Positions 45,588 to 56,649 of a stretch of DNA of 64,000 bases are shown here, in pieces. Under the pieces are notes generated by a model. The model was not told the DNA's origin. It saw nothing but the letters and a program-made list of their open reading frames with translations, and ran no database searches. A program made the translations under genes and the position numbers. Each line of letters opens with the position of its first letter. Positions within the stretch are counted from its first letter, which is position 1. The stretch covers positions 806,001 to 870,000 of the forward strand of contig JABTUC010000001.1 in assembly GCA_015075545.1 (NCBI GenBank), written 5' to 3'. The stretch is from Ideonella sp. (GTDB lineage Bacteria; Pseudomonadota; Gammaproteobacteria; Burkholderiales; Burkholderiaceae_C).

Positions 45588-46412
45588 TTGCCCAACCGCA
45601 GCGTGTTCTTCGTGTCCGACGGCACCGGCATCACCGCCGAGACCTTCGGCAATTCGATCCTGGCGCAGTTCCCGCTGCGTGCGCGGCACGTGCGGCGGCC
45701 ATTCGTCGACACGGTCGAGAAGGCGCACGCCGTGGTGCAGGAGATCAACACCATCGCGCTCGCCGAGGGTCAGCGGCCGATCGTCTTCATCACGCTGGTC
45801 GACGACGCGGTGCGCGCCGTTCTCACGCGCGACAGTTGCGCCGGCATGGTGCTCGACATGTTCCGCACCTTCGTCGAGCCGCTCGAGGCCGAGCTCGGCG
45901 TCAAGTCGAACCACCGCGTCGGCCGCTTCTCGGAGGTGGCGCGCAGCCACGAGTACCACGAGCGCATCGAGGCGATCAACTTCTCGCTGGCCCACGACGA
46001 CGGCCAGTCGGCGCGCGACCTGGAGAGCGCCGAGGTCATCCTGGTGGGCGTCAGCCGCTGCGGCAAGACGCCGACCTCGCTGTACCTGGCGATGCAGCAC
46101 GGCATCAAGGCGGCCAACTACCCGTTGATCCCCGAAGACTTCGAACGCGGCGAACTGCCGAAATCGCTGGCGCCGCACCGGCGCAAGTGCTTCGGGCTGA
46201 CGATCGACCCCGAGCGGCTGGCGCAGATCCGCCACGAGCGCCGCCCCGGCGGCCGCTACGCTGCGCTCGACAACTGCCGCATGGAGGTGCGCGAGGCCGA
46301 GGCGATGATGCGCCGCGAGGGCATCGCGTGGCTCAGCTCGACGCACAAGTCGATCGAGGAGATCGCGACCACGATCCTGCACGACATCCGGCCGGACCGC
46401 CTCGTCTACTGA
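45588..46412 (+). CDS. ppsR: PEP synthase regulatory protein (bifunctional kinase/phosphorylase, DUF299)
   Basis: 274 aa. Family members use ADP to phosphorylate and inactivate PEP synthase and use phosphate to reactivate it. The P-loop is GVSRCGKT at residues 154-161; the N terminus FFVSDGTGITAETFGNSILAQFP and the C-terminal VREAEAMMRREGIAWLSSTHKSIEEIATTIL are family-typical. Translation starts at TTG 45588: no in-frame ATG precedes the conserved block, and CGGAG lies a few bases upstream. Divergent from its target gene ppsA across 186 bases; its last seven bases overlap the convergent methyltransferase gene. Confidence 0.95.
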   Translation: MPNRSVFFVSDGTGITAETFGNSILAQFPLRARHVRRPFVDTVEKAHAVVQEINTIALAEGQRPIVFITLVDDAVRAVLTRDSCAGMVLDMFRTFVEPLEAELGVKSNHRVGRFSEVARSHEYHERIEAINFSLAHDDGQSARDLESAEVILVGVSRCGKTPTSLYLAMQHGIKAANYPLIPEDFERGELPKSLAPHRRKCFGLTIDPERLAQIRHERRPGGRYAALDNCRMEVREAEAMMRREGIAWLSSTHKSIEEIATTILHDIRPDRLVY

Positions 46413-47188
46413 GCGCGGCGGCGCATCGACTCGTAGAGGCACACCGCGGCTGCGGCCGCGACGTTGATCGATTCTTCGCCACCGGGCTGCGGAATGGCCA
46501 GTCGCTGCGCGCAGCGCGCCAGCAACGAGGCCGCGACGCCCTGGCCCTCGTGGCCGAACACCCAGGCGCACGGGTCGGGCAGCACCGCGTCGACGAGCGA
46601 TGCGCCGCCGTGCGGGCTGGTGGCCAGCAGCGGCACGCCCAGCGCAGCCAGCGCCGATTCGTCGGCCGCCTCGACCAGGTGCAGCGAGAAATGCGCGCCC
46701 ATCGCGGCGCGCAGCACTTTGGGCGACCACAACGCCACGCAGCCCTTGAGCGCCACCACCTGCGCCGCGCCGAACGCCGCCGCGCTGCGCAGGATGCTGC
46801 CCAGGTTGCCGCTGTCCTGCACGCGGTCGAGCACGACGCTGCGGCGGCCCGCGAGCACCGTCGTCGCGCCGGGCCAGGCGGCAAGCGCGGCCAGCGGCGC
46901 CTTCGCCGACAGCGAGCCGACGCCGGACCACAAGGCGTCGTCGACCACGCGCACCGTATCGGCGTGCTGCCACAGCGGGCGCAGCGCCGCGTCGCTCTCG
47001 TGCCGCGCGCCGATCAACAGCTCGCGCAGCCGCCAGCCGCGGGCCAGCGCGGCACGCACCAGATGATCGCCTTCGAGCCAGACGACGCCGAGCTGGCGGT
47101 AGGCATCGGGCGCGGCATTGAGCCGCCGCACCTTGACGAGCAGCGGGTTGTCGCGCGCGGCGACGCGGATCACTCGCCCAGGGCTCAC
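46406..47188 (-). CDS. TrmH/SpoU family RNA 2'-O-methyltransferase (RlmB-like)
   Basis: 260-aa SPOUT-class methyltransferase. The N-terminal substrate-binding domain includes [14 protein letters not shown]. The knotted catalytic domain has motif 1 [22 protein letters not shown] (Asn-Leu-Gly with the catalytic Arg), motif 2 [10 protein letters not shown] and motif 3 [22 protein letters not shown]. It likely methylates a 23S rRNA ribose; the exact nucleotide is not known. GTG 47188 overlaps the rnhB stop by four bases, which fixes the start. Last gene of the long envelope run. Confidence 0.9.
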   Translation of the reverse strand: MSPGRVIRVAARDNPLLVKVRRLNAAPDAYRQLGVVWLEGDHLVRAALARGWRLRELLIGARHESDAALRPLWQHADTVRVVDDALWSGVGSLSAKAPLAALAAWPGATTVLAGRRSVVLDRVQDSGNLGSILRSAAAFGAAQVVALKGCVALWSPKVLRAAMGAHFSLHLVEAADESALAALGVPLLATSPHGGASLVDAVLPDPCAWVFGHEGQGVAASLLARCAQRLAIPQPGGEESINVAAAAAVCLYESMRRRAQ

Positions 47189-47808
47189 GATCTCCGCAGT
47201 GCCGCGCGCACCGGCTCGAAGCTGCGCCGATGGGCCGCGCAGGCACCGTGCTCGCGCAGCGCGCGCAGGTGCTCCGGCGTTGCATAGCCCTTGTGCGCAT
47301 CGAAGCCGTACTGGGGGTGGCTGCCGTGCAGTTCGCGGCACAGCCGATCGCGGTGCACCTTGGCCAGGATCGATGCCGCCGAGATGGCGCTCACCGTGGC
47401 ATCGCCACCGACCACCGCCTCGGCCTGCATGCGCAACACCGGCAACCGATTGCCGTCGACCAGCACCAGCGCCGGCGGCAGCCGCAGGCCGTCGACCGCG
47501 CGGCGCATCGCCAGCAGTGTGGCGCGCAGGATGTTCAGCGCATCGATCTCCTCGACCTCGGCTTGCGCGATGCTGAACGCGAGAGCGCGCGCGCGGATCT
47601 GGTCGAACAGGCGCTCGCGCCGCAGCGGCGTCAGCGCCTTGGAGTCGGCCAGGCCCTCGATGCGATTGCAGTCGTCGAGGATCACCGCCGCCGCCACCAC
47701 CGGCCCGGCCAGCGGCCCGCGGCCGGCTTCGTCGACCCCCGCCACCAGGCCGGGGCGGCTCCAGTCGAAGCCGAGCTGCTCAGCGCTCGAGAATCGCCGC
47801 GATCGCAT
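47185..47808 (-). CDS. rnhB: Ribonuclease HII
   Basis: 207 aa. Cleaves RNA of RNA-DNA hybrids and misincorporated ribonucleotides. The catalytic opening [22 protein letters not shown] (DEAGRG), then [19 protein letters not shown], and [15 protein letters not shown] are diagnostic. ATG 47808 overlaps the 3' end of lpxB by 29 bases. The lpxA-lpxB-rnhB order is conserved in Proteobacteria. Confidence 0.96.
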   Translation of the reverse strand: MRSRRFSSAEQLGFDWSRPGLVAGVDEAGRGPLAGPVVAAAVILDDCNRIEGLADSKALTPLRRERLFDQIRARALAFSIAQAEVEEIDALNILRATLLAMRRAVDGLRLPPALVLVDGNRLPVLRMQAEAVVGGDATVSAISAASILAKVHRDRLCRELHGSHPQYGFDAHKGYATPEHLRALREHGACAAHRRSFEPVRAALRRS

Positions 47809-48922
47809 CGCTGGCCGCACGCGCGGTGTCGCGCCGCAGGAGGTGGTGGATATCGGCAAAGCGCGCGGCGACGGCGTCGCAGCGCGCCGGCGAGTCGAGC
47901 CACTGCAGCAACGCGTGCGCCAGCGCCTCGGGTGTCGCATCGCCCTGCAGGAACTCGGGGACGACGAACTCGCCGCACAGGATGTTGGGCAAGCCGACCC
48001 AGGGCTGCAGCCGCATGCGGCGCATGATCTGCCACGACAGGGCATTCATGCGGTAGGCAATCACCATCGGCCGCTTGAACAGCGCGGCCTCCAGCGTCGC
48101 GGTGCCGCTGGCGATCAAGGTCACGTCGCACGCGGCCAGCACCTCGTGCGAGCGGCCTTCGAGCAGCGTCAACGCAGCGCCTGCGGCAGACGCGAGCAGC
48201 GGCTCGAGCAGCGGGCGCAGGCCGGGTGCGGCCGGCAGCAGGTAGCGCAGGCCTGGCCGGCGCGCCTGCAGCGCAGCCACCGTGCGCACGAACAGCGGCG
48301 CGATCTGCTCGATCTCCGAGCGGCGGCTGCCCGGCAGCACCGCGACCACGGTGTCATCCTCGCCCAGGCCGAGCGCCGCGCGGCTGGCGGCGCGCGGCGG
48401 CTGCAGCGCGATCTCGTCGGCCAACGGATGGCCGACGAAGGTGGCGGCCACGCCGCCACGCGCCAGGATCTGCGGCTCGAACGGGAACAGGCACAGCACG
48501 TGGTCGACCGCGCGCGCGATCTTGTCGAGCCGGCCGGCGCGCCAGGCCCAGATCGACGGACAGACGAACTGGATCGTGCGCAGGCCGGCCTCGCGCAGCC
48601 GCCGCGCGAGGCCGAGGTTGAAGTCCGGGGCGTCGACACCGACGAACGCGTCGGGCCTCGTCTGCAGCAATCGGTCGGCCAGCGCACGGCGGATGCCGGC
48701 GATCTCGCGGTAGTGCCGCAGTACCTCGAAATAGCCGCGCACCGCGAGCTTGTCCGAAGGCCACCAGACATCGAACTGCAGCGCCGCCATGCGCGGCCCG
48801 CCGACGCCGAAGGCGCGCGCATCCGGCCAGCGCGAGCGCACGCCGCGCAGCAGCAGGCTGGCCAGCAGATCGCCCGACGCCTCGCCGGCGACCATCGCCA
48901 GCTGCAAGGCGTTGTCGGCCAT
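47780..48922 (-). CDS. lpxB: Lipid-A-disaccharide synthase
   Basis: 380-aa glycosyltransferase joining UDP-2,3-diacylglucosamine and lipid X to form the lipid A disaccharide. Landmarks are [69 protein letters not shown] and the C-terminal [15 protein letters not shown]. Six bases downstream of lpxA and overlapping rnhB. Confidence 0.97.
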   Translation of the reverse strand: MADNALQLAMVAGEASGDLLASLLLRGVRSRWPDARAFGVGGPRMAALQFDVWWPSDKLAVRGYFEVLRHYREIAGIRRALADRLLQTRPDAFVGVDAPDFNLGLARRLREAGLRTIQFVCPSIWAWRAGRLDKIARAVDHVLCLFPFEPQILARGGVAATFVGHPLADEIALQPPRAASRAALGLGEDDTVVAVLPGSRRSEIEQIAPLFVRTVAALQARRPGLRYLLPAAPGLRPLLEPLLASAAGAALTLLEGRSHEVLAACDVTLIASGTATLEAALFKRPMVIAYRMNALSWQIMRRMRLQPWVGLPNILCGEFVVPEFLQGDATPEALAHALLQWLDSPARCDAVAARFADIHHLLRRDTARAASDAIAAILER

Positions 48923-48927
48923 CGCCC

Positions 48928-49716
48928 TCAGCGCACGATGCCGCGCTCGGCGGTCGCCAGGAATGCCTGCATCTGCGCCACGTCGCCGTCGCCGCGAGGG
49001 TCGGCGTGAGCGAGCCCCGCGATCGCCTCGCGCGCGGCGGCCAGCGTCAGACCGTCGCGGTACAGCAGCTTGTGCATCTGCTTGACGCGCGCGATGCGCT
49101 CGGGCGTGTAGCCGCGACGGCGCAGGCCCTCCTGGTTGACGCCCTGGGCCTGTGCCGGGTTGCCGGCGGCGGTGACGAACGGCGGCAGATCCTGCGCCAG
49201 CCGCGTCTGGAAGGCGGTCATCGCGTGCGCGCCGACGCGGACGAACTGGTGCACCCCCGACAGCCCGCCGAGGAACACCCAGTCGGCGAGGTGCACGTGG
49301 CCGGCGAGCTGCACGGCATTGGCGAGGATCAGGTGACTGCCGAGCTGGCAGTCATGCGCGATGTGCACGTAGGCCATGATCCAGTTGTCGTCGCCCAGCC
49401 GGGTGACGCCGGCGTCCTGCACGGTGCCGGTGTTGATGGTGACGTACTCGCGGATCGTGTTGCCGTCGCCGATCTCGAGGCGCGTGTCCTCGCCGGCGTA
49501 CTTCTTGTCCTGCGGCGGGCCGCCGATCGACACGAACGCGAAGATGCGGTTGCCCTCGCCGATGCGGGTGCGGCCGTCAATCACGCAATGAGCGCCGATC
49601 GAGCTGCGTGCACCGATGCGCACGTGCGGGCCGATCACCGCGTAGGGCCCGACCTCGACCGACCCGTCGAGCTCGGCCCCGGGGTCGACGATCGCCGTGG
49701 CGTGGATGCGCGACAT
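48928..49716 (-). CDS. lpxA: Acyl-ACP--UDP-N-acetylglucosamine O-acyltransferase
   Basis: 262 aa, first committed step of lipid A synthesis. A left-handed beta-helix of hexapeptide repeats spans about residues 1-190. The catalytic His is H121 in IAHDCQLG (equivalent to E. coli H125). [12 protein letters not shown] and [19 protein letters not shown] are family landmarks. Thirteen bases after fabZ. Confidence 0.97.
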   Translation of the reverse strand: MSRIHATAIVDPGAELDGSVEVGPYAVIGPHVRIGARSSIGAHCVIDGRTRIGEGNRIFAFVSIGGPPQDKKYAGEDTRLEIGDGNTIREYVTINTGTVQDAGVTRLGDDNWIMAYVHIAHDCQLGSHLILANAVQLAGHVHLADWVFLGGLSGVHQFVRVGAHAMTAFQTRLAQDLPPFVTAAGNPAQAQGVNQEGLRRRGYTPERIARVKQMHKLLYRDGLTLAAAREAIAGLAHADPRGDGDVAQMQAFLATAERGIVR

Positions 49717-49729
49717 CGCCCGCAGCCGA

Positions 49730-50164
<435 letters not shown>

Positions 50165-50171
50165 CGCGGGC

Positions 50172-51197
50172 TCAGGGCTTCTTCTCCAGCGCGCGCAGGC
50201 GCTCGCGCAGCGCGTGCAGTTGCCGCAAGGTGGCGGCGTTCTTCTCCCACGACGCATTGTCGTCGAACGGAAACACGCCGCTGTAGCGCCCCGCCTGGCG
50301 AATCGAGCGCGAGACGATGGTGCCGGCGTCGATGTGCACGTGATCGACGATCTCGATGTGGCCGACGACCCCGGCCGCGCCGCCGATGGTGCAATGCCGC
50401 CCGATGCGCGTCGAGCCGGCGATGCCGGCCAACGCCGCGATCGCGGTGTGGGCGCCGATTCGCACGTTGTGCGCCACCTGGATCAGGTTGTCGAGCTTGA
50501 CGCCGTCCTCGATCACCGTGTCGTCGAGCGCGCCGCGGTCGATGCAGGTGTTGGCGCCGATCTCGACGTCGTCGCCGATGCGCACCGCGCCGAGCTGCTC
50601 GATCTTCTCCCAGCGCCCCTGCGCCGGCGCGAAGCCGAAGCCGTCGGCACCGATCACCGCACCGGCGTGCACGATGCCGCGCTCGCCGATGGTGCAGCGC
50701 GCGCCGAAGGTCACCCGCTCGGCCAGGCAGGTGTGCGCGCCGATGCGCGCCTGCGCGCCGACGCCGCAATGCGCGCCGATCACCGCGTGCGGCCCGATGC
50801 GCGCGCCGGCGCCGACCACCGCCAGGGCGCCCACCGTCGCCAGCGGGTCGACCTGCGCACCCGCGTCGATCACCGCACTGGGGTGGATGCCCGCGGCCGC
50901 GCCGCCCTCTTGCCGGCGCCACCATTGGGTAAGGCGGGCGTAGTACAGGTACGGGTCGTCGGTCACCACCGCCGCAGCGCCGCGCGCGCGCACCGCCGGC
51001 AGCGACGCCACGGCGGCGATCACGCAGCCGGCCGCGCTGCGCGCCAGCTTGGGTGCATGGCGCGAATGGGCCAGGAAGCTGATCGATCGCCCGTCGGCCT
51101 GGTCGAGCGATGCGATGCGCGAGATCGCCAGTTCGCCGTCGCCGTGCAGCTCGCCGCCGAGCGCGGCGACGATGTCGGCGAGGCGGTGCGCTTTCAC
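50172..51197 (-). CDS. lpxD: UDP-3-O-acylglucosamine N-acyltransferase
   Basis: 341 aa. Third step of lipid A synthesis. The N-terminal uridine-binding domain ([41 protein letters not shown]) precedes a hexapeptide-repeat beta-helix (about residues 105-305) with [39 protein letters not shown]. The C-terminal helix ([15 protein letters not shown]) is typical. The catalytic His lies in the [10 protein letters not shown] region. Between skp and fabZ. Confidence 0.97.
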   Translation of the reverse strand: MKAHRLADIVAALGGELHGDGELAISRIASLDQADGRSISFLAHSRHAPKLARSAAGCVIAAVASLPAVRARGAAAVVTDDPYLYYARLTQWWRRQEGGAAAGIHPSAVIDAGAQVDPLATVGALAVVGAGARIGPHAVIGAHCGVGAQARIGAHTCLAERVTFGARCTIGERGIVHAGAVIGADGFGFAPAQGRWEKIEQLGAVRIGDDVEIGANTCIDRGALDDTVIEDGVKLDNLIQVAHNVRIGAHTAIAALAGIAGSTRIGRHCTIGGAAGVVGHIEIVDHVHIDAGTIVSRSIRQAGRYSGVFPFDDNASWEKNAATLRQLHALRERLRALEKKP

Positions 51198-51225
51198 GGA
51201 CGACGGGCCGCCGCGCTGCGACGGG

Positions 51226-51750
51226 TCAGCGCCCGGTCGTGCTGGCGGGCGCGGCGTTGATCGCCTTGATGACCTTGTCGGTGATGTCGACGCGCGGCCC
51301 GGCGAAGATGACCTCCTGCAGGATCAGGTCGTACTTCTCCTGGTCGAAGATCTGCTTGATCACCCGGTTTGCGCGCTCGACCACCGCGGCCAGCTCCTCG
51401 TTGCGGCGCTGGCTGAGATCCTCCTGGAATTCACGGCGCTTGCGTTGCAGGTCGCGATCCTGCTCGACCAGCTCGCGCTGGCGGCGCGTGCGCTCGGCCT
51501 CGCTCAGCGCCGGCGCATCCTTGTCGAGCTTCTCGGCGGCGGCCTTCAGGCGCGCGCCCTGGTCGTTGAGGTCCTTCTCGCGCTTGCCGAACTCGCTCTC
51601 GAGCTTGCTCTGCGCCGCCTTCGCCGGCGCCGCCTCGCGCAGCACGCGCTCGCTGTTGACGTAGCCGATCTTCAGATCCTGAGCCGGCGTGGCGGCTGCC
51701 CACAACCCCGTGGCCAGGGTCACCAGGGCGATGCGTGTGAGGTGAATCAT
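51226..51750 (-). CDS. skp: Periplasmic chaperone Skp/OmpH family
   Basis: 174 aa. Signal peptide [24 protein letters not shown], then the core [20 protein letters not shown] and two long charged helices (about residues 45-140) that form the tentacles gripping unfolded outer-membrane proteins. Its start overlaps the bamA stop (TGATG), coupling it to its partner pathway. Confidence 0.93.
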   Translation of the reverse strand: MIHLTRIALVTLATGLWAAATPAQDLKIGYVNSERVLREAAPAKAAQSKLESEFGKREKDLNDQGARLKAAAEKLDKDAPALSEAERTRRQRELVEQDRDLQRKRREFQEDLSQRRNEELAAVVERANRVIKQIFDQEKYDLILQEVIFAGPRVDITDKVIKAINAAPASTTGR

Positions 51751-54056
51751 CAGAACGCAGTCCCGATCTGGAATTGGAATCGCTCGATTCTATCCGTCGG
51801 CTTGCTCTTCACGGGTTTGCCCCAGCTCAGCTTCAGCGGGCCGACCGGCGAGATCCACGACACGCCGAATCCCGCCGATGCGCGCAGGTCGCCGGCGCGA
51901 ATGGGCTCGTGCTCGCGCCAGACGTTGCCGACATCGGTGAACGCGAAGATGCGCAGCGACCTGTCGTTGCCGGTGCCCGGCACCGGCAGATACAGCTCGG
52001 CATTGCCGTTGAACTTCGTGGCACCCCCGATGTAGGCCCCCGTCGGGTCGATGACGCCCAGCGAGCCTTGCTCGAACACGCGCACCGAACCGAGCCCGCC
52101 GCCGTAGAAGTTCTTGAACACCGGGTACGGCTTGCCCCCCAGCCCCTTGCCGAGGCCGACCTCAGCGTTGAGGCCCAGCGCGATGCGCTGCGTGATCGGT
52201 ATGTACTGCTGCGCCTGGTAGTTCTGGCGCAGATAGCGCACGTCGCCGGCGGCCGACCACTCGAGGTTGACACGCAGGTAGCGCCCGGTGGTCGGCGCGA
52301 TCACGCTGTCGCGCTGGTCACGCGCCCAGCCGATCGTCAACGGCACCGAGGCGCTGCGCTGGCCGTAGAGATCGCGGTAGATGAAGTAGGCGTTGGGCAG
52401 CGAGGCGCTCGACTTGATCTGCGTCATCTCGGCGCCGATGCCGAAGAACACGGTGTCGATGTCCGAGAACGGCACGCCGAAGCGGATCGACGCCCCCGGC
52501 GTGACGATCTGGTACTGGTCACCGAGGCTGTTGTATGGCCGCGAGGTGCGGTAGTAGAGGTCGAGCGCGCGCGAGACGCCGTCGATGGTGAAGTACGGAT
52601 CGACCGTGCTGAACACCAGCGAGCGCGAGTAGCGGCTGGTGTTGAAATCGAGGCCGAGGTAGTTGCCCGAGCCGAACACGTTCTCCTGGCGGATCGACGC
52701 CGACAGCGCCAGCTTCTCGGTGCTCGAGAAGCTGACGCCGAGCTGCAGGTTGCCGGTGGGCTTCTCGACCACCGTGATGGTCAGATCCACCTGGTCGGGC
52801 GCGCCGGCGACCTCGGTCGTCTCGACGCTCACATCCTTGAAGAAGCCCAGGCGATCGACGCGATCGCGCGAGGCCTTGATCTTCGCGCCGTCGTACCACG
52901 ACGACTCGAACTGGCGGAACTCGCGGCGGATCACCTCGTCGCGGGTGCGCGTGTTGCCCGAGACCTCGATGCGCCGCACGTAGACGCGACGCTGCGGGTT
53001 GGCCCGCAGCGTGATCACCACCTGCGCCCGCGCGCGGTCGATGTCCGGCACCGCCTCGACGCGCGCGAAGGCGTAGCCGTAGAGACCGAAGCGATCGCTG
53101 AACGCCTTGGTGGTGTCGGTGGCCTCCTGTGCCCGGTAGGGCTCGCCGGGCTTGATCCTCACCAGCTCGCGGAACTCGGCCTCCTTGCCCAGGTAGTCGC
53201 CCTCCAGCCGCACCGCGGTGACCGTGTAGAGCTGGCCCTCGCTGACGGTGATGGTGATCGAGATGTCCTGCTTGTCGGGCGAGATCGTCACCTGCGTCGA
53301 TTCGACGGCGAACTCGAGATATCCGCGGTTCAGGTAGTACGAGCGGATCGTCTCCAGATCGGCATTGAGCTTGGCGCGCGAATAGCGATCGTTCTTGGTG
53401 TACCAGGTCAGCCAGCCGCTGGTGGTGAGCTCCATCAGGCCGAGCAGCGTGCCCTCGGAGAACGCCTTGCTGCCGAGGATGCGGATCTCCGTGATCTTGG
53501 CGGCATCGCCCTCGGTGACCGTGAAGGTGACGTTGACTCGGTTGCGCTCGACCGGCGTCACCGTCGTCACCACCTCGGCCCCGTACAGGCTGCGCCCCAG
53601 ATACTGGCGCTTGATCTCCTGCTCGGCACGGTCGATCAGCGCCTTGTCGAACGGCAGGCCCTCGCCGATGCCGTTGTCCTTCAGCGACTTCACCAACTGA
53701 TCCTTGTCGAACTCCTTGAGCCCGACGAAGCTGACGGTCTGGATGACCGGACGCTCCTCGACGATCACCACCGCCACTTCGCCCTCGATCTCGATGCGCA
53801 CGTCCTTGAACAGGCCGGTGGCGAACAGCGAACGCAGCGCAATCGCGCCCTTCTCGTCGGTGTAGGTGTCGCCGATGCGAAACGGCAGCGCCGCGAACAC
53901 GGTGCCCGGGTCGGCGCGCTGCAGGCCCTCGACGCGGATGTCCTTCAGCACGAACGGCTCGACGGCGTGCGCCGTGCCGGCGCTCGAGACAGCCGCCACC
54001 ACCACCGCCACCGCCGCCAGCGGGCGCAGCGGATTCACCTCGGGGAAGAACACCAT
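51750..54056 (-). CDS. bamA: Outer membrane protein assembly factor BamA
   Basis: 768 aa, the usual size. Signal peptide ending near AHA, then five POTRA domains (about residues 32-430; first one VLKDIRVEGLQRADPGTVFAALPFRIGD) and the 16-strand Omp85 barrel. Barrel landmarks include the lid-loop region IGWARDQRDSVIAPTTGRYLR and the terminal WGKPVKSKPTDRIERFQFQIGTAF, ending in Phe as expected. ATG 54056 is used; GTG seven codons later is a possible alternative that also retains the signal. Confidence 0.96.
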   Translation of the reverse strand: MVFFPEVNPLRPLAAVAVVVAAVSSAGTAHAVEPFVLKDIRVEGLQRADPGTVFAALPFRIGDTYTDEKGAIALRSLFATGLFKDVRIEIEGEVAVVIVEERPVIQTVSFVGLKEFDKDQLVKSLKDNGIGEGLPFDKALIDRAEQEIKRQYLGRSLYGAEVVTTVTPVERNRVNVTFTVTEGDAAKITEIRILGSKAFSEGTLLGLMELTTSGWLTWYTKNDRYSRAKLNADLETIRSYYLNRGYLEFAVESTQVTISPDKQDISITITVSEGQLYTVTAVRLEGDYLGKEAEFRELVRIKPGEPYRAQEATDTTKAFSDRFGLYGYAFARVEAVPDIDRARAQVVITLRANPQRRVYVRRIEVSGNTRTRDEVIRREFRQFESSWYDGAKIKASRDRVDRLGFFKDVSVETTEVAGAPDQVDLTITVVEKPTGNLQLGVSFSSTEKLALSASIRQENVFGSGNYLGLDFNTSRYSRSLVFSTVDPYFTIDGVSRALDLYYRTSRPYNSLGDQYQIVTPGASIRFGVPFSDIDTVFFGIGAEMTQIKSSASLPNAYFIYRDLYGQRSASVPLTIGWARDQRDSVIAPTTGRYLRVNLEWSAAGDVRYLRQNYQAQQYIPITQRIALGLNAEVGLGKGLGGKPYPVFKNFYGGGLGSVRVFEQGSLGVIDPTGAYIGGATKFNGNAELYLPVPGTGNDRSLRIFAFTDVGNVWREHEPIRAGDLRASAGFGVSWISPVGPLKLSWGKPVKSKPTDRIERFQFQIGTAF

Positions 54057-54072
54057 GCTCGGGAAATCAGGC

Positions 54073-55434
54073 TCACTGCAGGCCCAGCAAGCGGGCCACG
54101 TCGTTGTAGAGGGCCACCGACATGACCAGCAGCAGGATCGCGACGCCGCCGCGCTGCAGCCGCGCGAGCCAGAGGTCTGACACCGGGCGACCGGTGACGG
54201 CCTCGAAAAGATAATACATGAGGTGCCCGCCATCGAGCATCGGCAGCGGCAGCAGATTGAGCACGCCGATGCTCAGGCTGACCACCGCGAGGAAACCGAT
54301 GAAACTGACGAAGCCCTGCCGCGCCGATTGCCCTGCCGCGTCGGCGATCGTCAGCGGCCCGCTGAGGTTGCGCACCGAGGCCTCGCCGATCGCGATGCGG
54401 CCGAGCATCTTCAGGCTCAGCACCGACATGTCCCAGGTGCGCCGCACGCCCTTGACCAGGCCGTCGATCGGCCCCGAGCGCACGAGCACCCGCTCGGGCA
54501 CGCCGCCCAGCGCGGCCTCGATGCGCCCGAACGTGTGTTGCCCTTCGCTGATGGCGCGCGGCGTCACCGTCAGCTCCACCGTCTCGCCGCCGCGCAGCAC
54601 GCGCCAGTGCATCGGCACGCCCGCGCCGTCGCGCACCGCGGCACGGATGCGTTCGAACACCGGCTGCGCATCGACGATCGCCGCGCCGTCGATGCTCTCG
54701 ATGCGGTCGCCCGGCCGCAGGCCGGCAGCCGCGGCCGGCCCGCCGGGGATCACCTGCCCGACCACGGGCTGGCGAAACGCCGCGGGCAGGCCGATCCGGC
54801 GCAGCGAGTCGGCGTCGATTTCGTTGACCGCCAGGCGATCGAGATCCAGCGTGACGCGGCGCTGGCCGCGGCCCTGCGCGTCGCTGAGCAACAGCTCCAT
54901 CGGCTGCTGGTTCAGCGCATGGCGGATCACCTGCCATTGCAGGTCGTTGAGCGACGCCAGGTCGTGCCACTGGTCGTCGCGGTCGGCGTAGGCGCGCACC
55001 CAGTCGCCGGCGCGCACGCCGGCGCGCTCGAACACGCTGCCCGCCGTCGGCGAACCGAGCACCGCCTTCGGCTCCTCGATGCCGATCCAGTGCGCGCAGG
55101 CGTACAGCAGCACCGCCAGCAGCAGGTTGGCGATCGGACCGGCGGCGACGATCGCGGTGCGCCTGGCCAGCGACTGCCGGTTGAACGCGCGGTGCAGTTC
55201 GTGCGGCGGCACCGGCGCCTCGCGCTCGTCGAGCATGCGCACGTAGCCGCCCAGCGGCAGCGCCGCGACGACGAACTCGGTCTCGCCGCGCCGGCGGCTC
55301 CACAGCGTGCGCCCGAAGCCCACCGAGAAGCGCAGCACCTTGACGCCGCAGGCCACCGCGACGCGGTAGTGACCGTACTCGTGCACCACGATCAGCAGGC
55401 CGAGCGTGACGACGAACGCGAGCACCGTGATCAT
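54073..55434 (-). CDS. rseP: Site-2 metalloprotease RseP
   Basis: 453-aa intramembrane zinc protease that releases sigma-E-type factors by cutting anti-sigma factors. The zinc site is H18-E19-Y-G-H22 in VVHEYGHYRVA, with the second ligand region LPLPMLDGGHL near the C terminus. Two PDZ domains occupy the middle (VGQVIPGGPAAAAGLRPGDRIESIDG is the second). About four membrane helices. Its start overlaps the dxr stop by four bases (ATGA). Confidence 0.96.
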   Translation of the reverse strand: MITVLAFVVTLGLLIVVHEYGHYRVAVACGVKVLRFSVGFGRTLWSRRRGETEFVVAALPLGGYVRMLDEREAPVPPHELHRAFNRQSLARRTAIVAAGPIANLLLAVLLYACAHWIGIEEPKAVLGSPTAGSVFERAGVRAGDWVRAYADRDDQWHDLASLNDLQWQVIRHALNQQPMELLLSDAQGRGQRRVTLDLDRLAVNEIDADSLRRIGLPAAFRQPVVGQVIPGGPAAAAGLRPGDRIESIDGAAIVDAQPVFERIRAAVRDGAGVPMHWRVLRGGETVELTVTPRAISEGQHTFGRIEAALGGVPERVLVRSGPIDGLVKGVRRTWDMSVLSLKMLGRIAIGEASVRNLSGPLTIADAAGQSARQGFVSFIGFLAVVSLSIGVLNLLPLPMLDGGHLMYYLFEAVTGRPVSDLWLARLQRGGVAILLLVMSVALYNDVARLLGLQ

Positions 55435-56621
55435 GCGGCGAGCCTGCGCACGTGCCGGCGCGCCAGCGCGCGCGCGCGCTCGTCGAGCGCGAGCAGATCC
55501 TCCAGCGTGTCCTGCGCACCGAAGTCGCCGGCCATCTGCTCGAGCGTCGCGGCATTGACGGCATGGATCGCCGGGAACGGCACGGCGCGGTCGAGAAAGG
55601 CGCCCACCGCGACCTCGTTGGCCGCGTTGAGCACGTTGGTTGCGCCCGGCGCCGCGCGCAGGCAGTCGTAGGCCAGCGCGAGGCCGGGAAAGCGCCGCGC
55701 ATCGGGGGCCTCGAAGGTCAGCGCCCTCAACGCGGCGAAATCCAGCCGCGACGCGCCGGAGTCGATGCGCTCGGGCCAGGCCAGCCCGCAGGCGATCGGC
55801 ACCTTCATGTCGGGCGTGCCCATCTGCGCCAGCACCGACTGGTCGCGGCACACGACCATCGAGTGCACGATGCTCTGCGGATGGATCACGATGCGGATCT
55901 GCTCGGGCTGCAGCGCGAACAGCCAGCGCGCCTCGATCACCTCGAGCGCCTTGTTCATCATCGTCGCCGAGTCGACCGAGATCTTGCGGCCCATCACCCA
56001 GTTCGGGTGCGCGCAGGCTTCGTCGGGAGTCACATGCTGCAGCGAGGTCGGGTCGCGCTCGAGGAACGGCCCACCGGAGGCGGTGAGCACGATGTGGTCG
56101 ATGCGCTGTGGCCAGCTCGCACGCTCGGCCGGCAGGCACTGGAAGATCGCCGAATGCTCGCTGTCGATCGGCAGCAGCGTGGCTCCGCCGTCGCGCACGC
56201 TGCGCATGAACAGCTCGCCGCCGACCACCAGCGCCTCCTTGTTGGCCAGCAGCAGGCGCTTGCCGGCGCGCGCCGCCGCCAGGCACGGCGCCAGGCCGGC
56301 GGCGCCGACGATGGCCGCCATCACCGTGTCGACCTCGGGGTGCGCGGCCACGTCGACCAGCGCCGCGGCGCCGTGCAGCACTTCGGTGCGCAGCGCCGAC
56401 TGGCCGAGCCGTTCGCGCAATTGCTTGGCCTGCGCCGCGGTCTCGACCACCGCCAGCCGCGGTTGCCAGCGCTCGCACAACGCGGCCAGGTCGTCGATGC
56501 GCCGCCGGGCACTGAGCGCAAACACCTCGAAGCGCTCCGGATGCAGCGCGACCACTTCGAGCGTGTTCATGCCCACCGAGCCAGTGGCCCCGAGGATGCA
56601 CAGGCGCTGTCGGGTCTGCAT
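55431..56621 (-). CDS. dxr: 1-deoxy-D-xylulose 5-phosphate reductoisomerase
   Basis: 396 aa, second step of the non-mevalonate isoprenoid pathway. NADPH-binding LGATGSVGMNTLEVVALHPERFEV; LLANKEALVVGGELF; the catalytic region IDSEHSAIFQCL; LTASGGPFL; and HPNWVMGRKISVDSATMMNK. ATG 56621 is preferred to an in-frame TTG six codons upstream. Supplies precursors for UppS in the same run. Confidence 0.97.
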   Translation of the reverse strand: MQTRQRLCILGATGSVGMNTLEVVALHPERFEVFALSARRRIDDLAALCERWQPRLAVVETAAQAKQLRERLGQSALRTEVLHGAAALVDVAAHPEVDTVMAAIVGAAGLAPCLAAARAGKRLLLANKEALVVGGELFMRSVRDGGATLLPIDSEHSAIFQCLPAERASWPQRIDHIVLTASGGPFLERDPTSLQHVTPDEACAHPNWVMGRKISVDSATMMNKALEVIEARWLFALQPEQIRIVIHPQSIVHSMVVCRDQSVLAQMGTPDMKVPIACGLAWPERIDSGASRLDFAALRALTFEAPDARRFPGLALAYDCLRAAPGATNVLNAANEVAVGAFLDRAVPFPAIHAVNAATLEQMAGDFGAQDTLEDLLALDERARALARRHVRRLAA

Positions 56622-56649
56622 CGGGCGATTGTCGGTCAAGCGACCACGG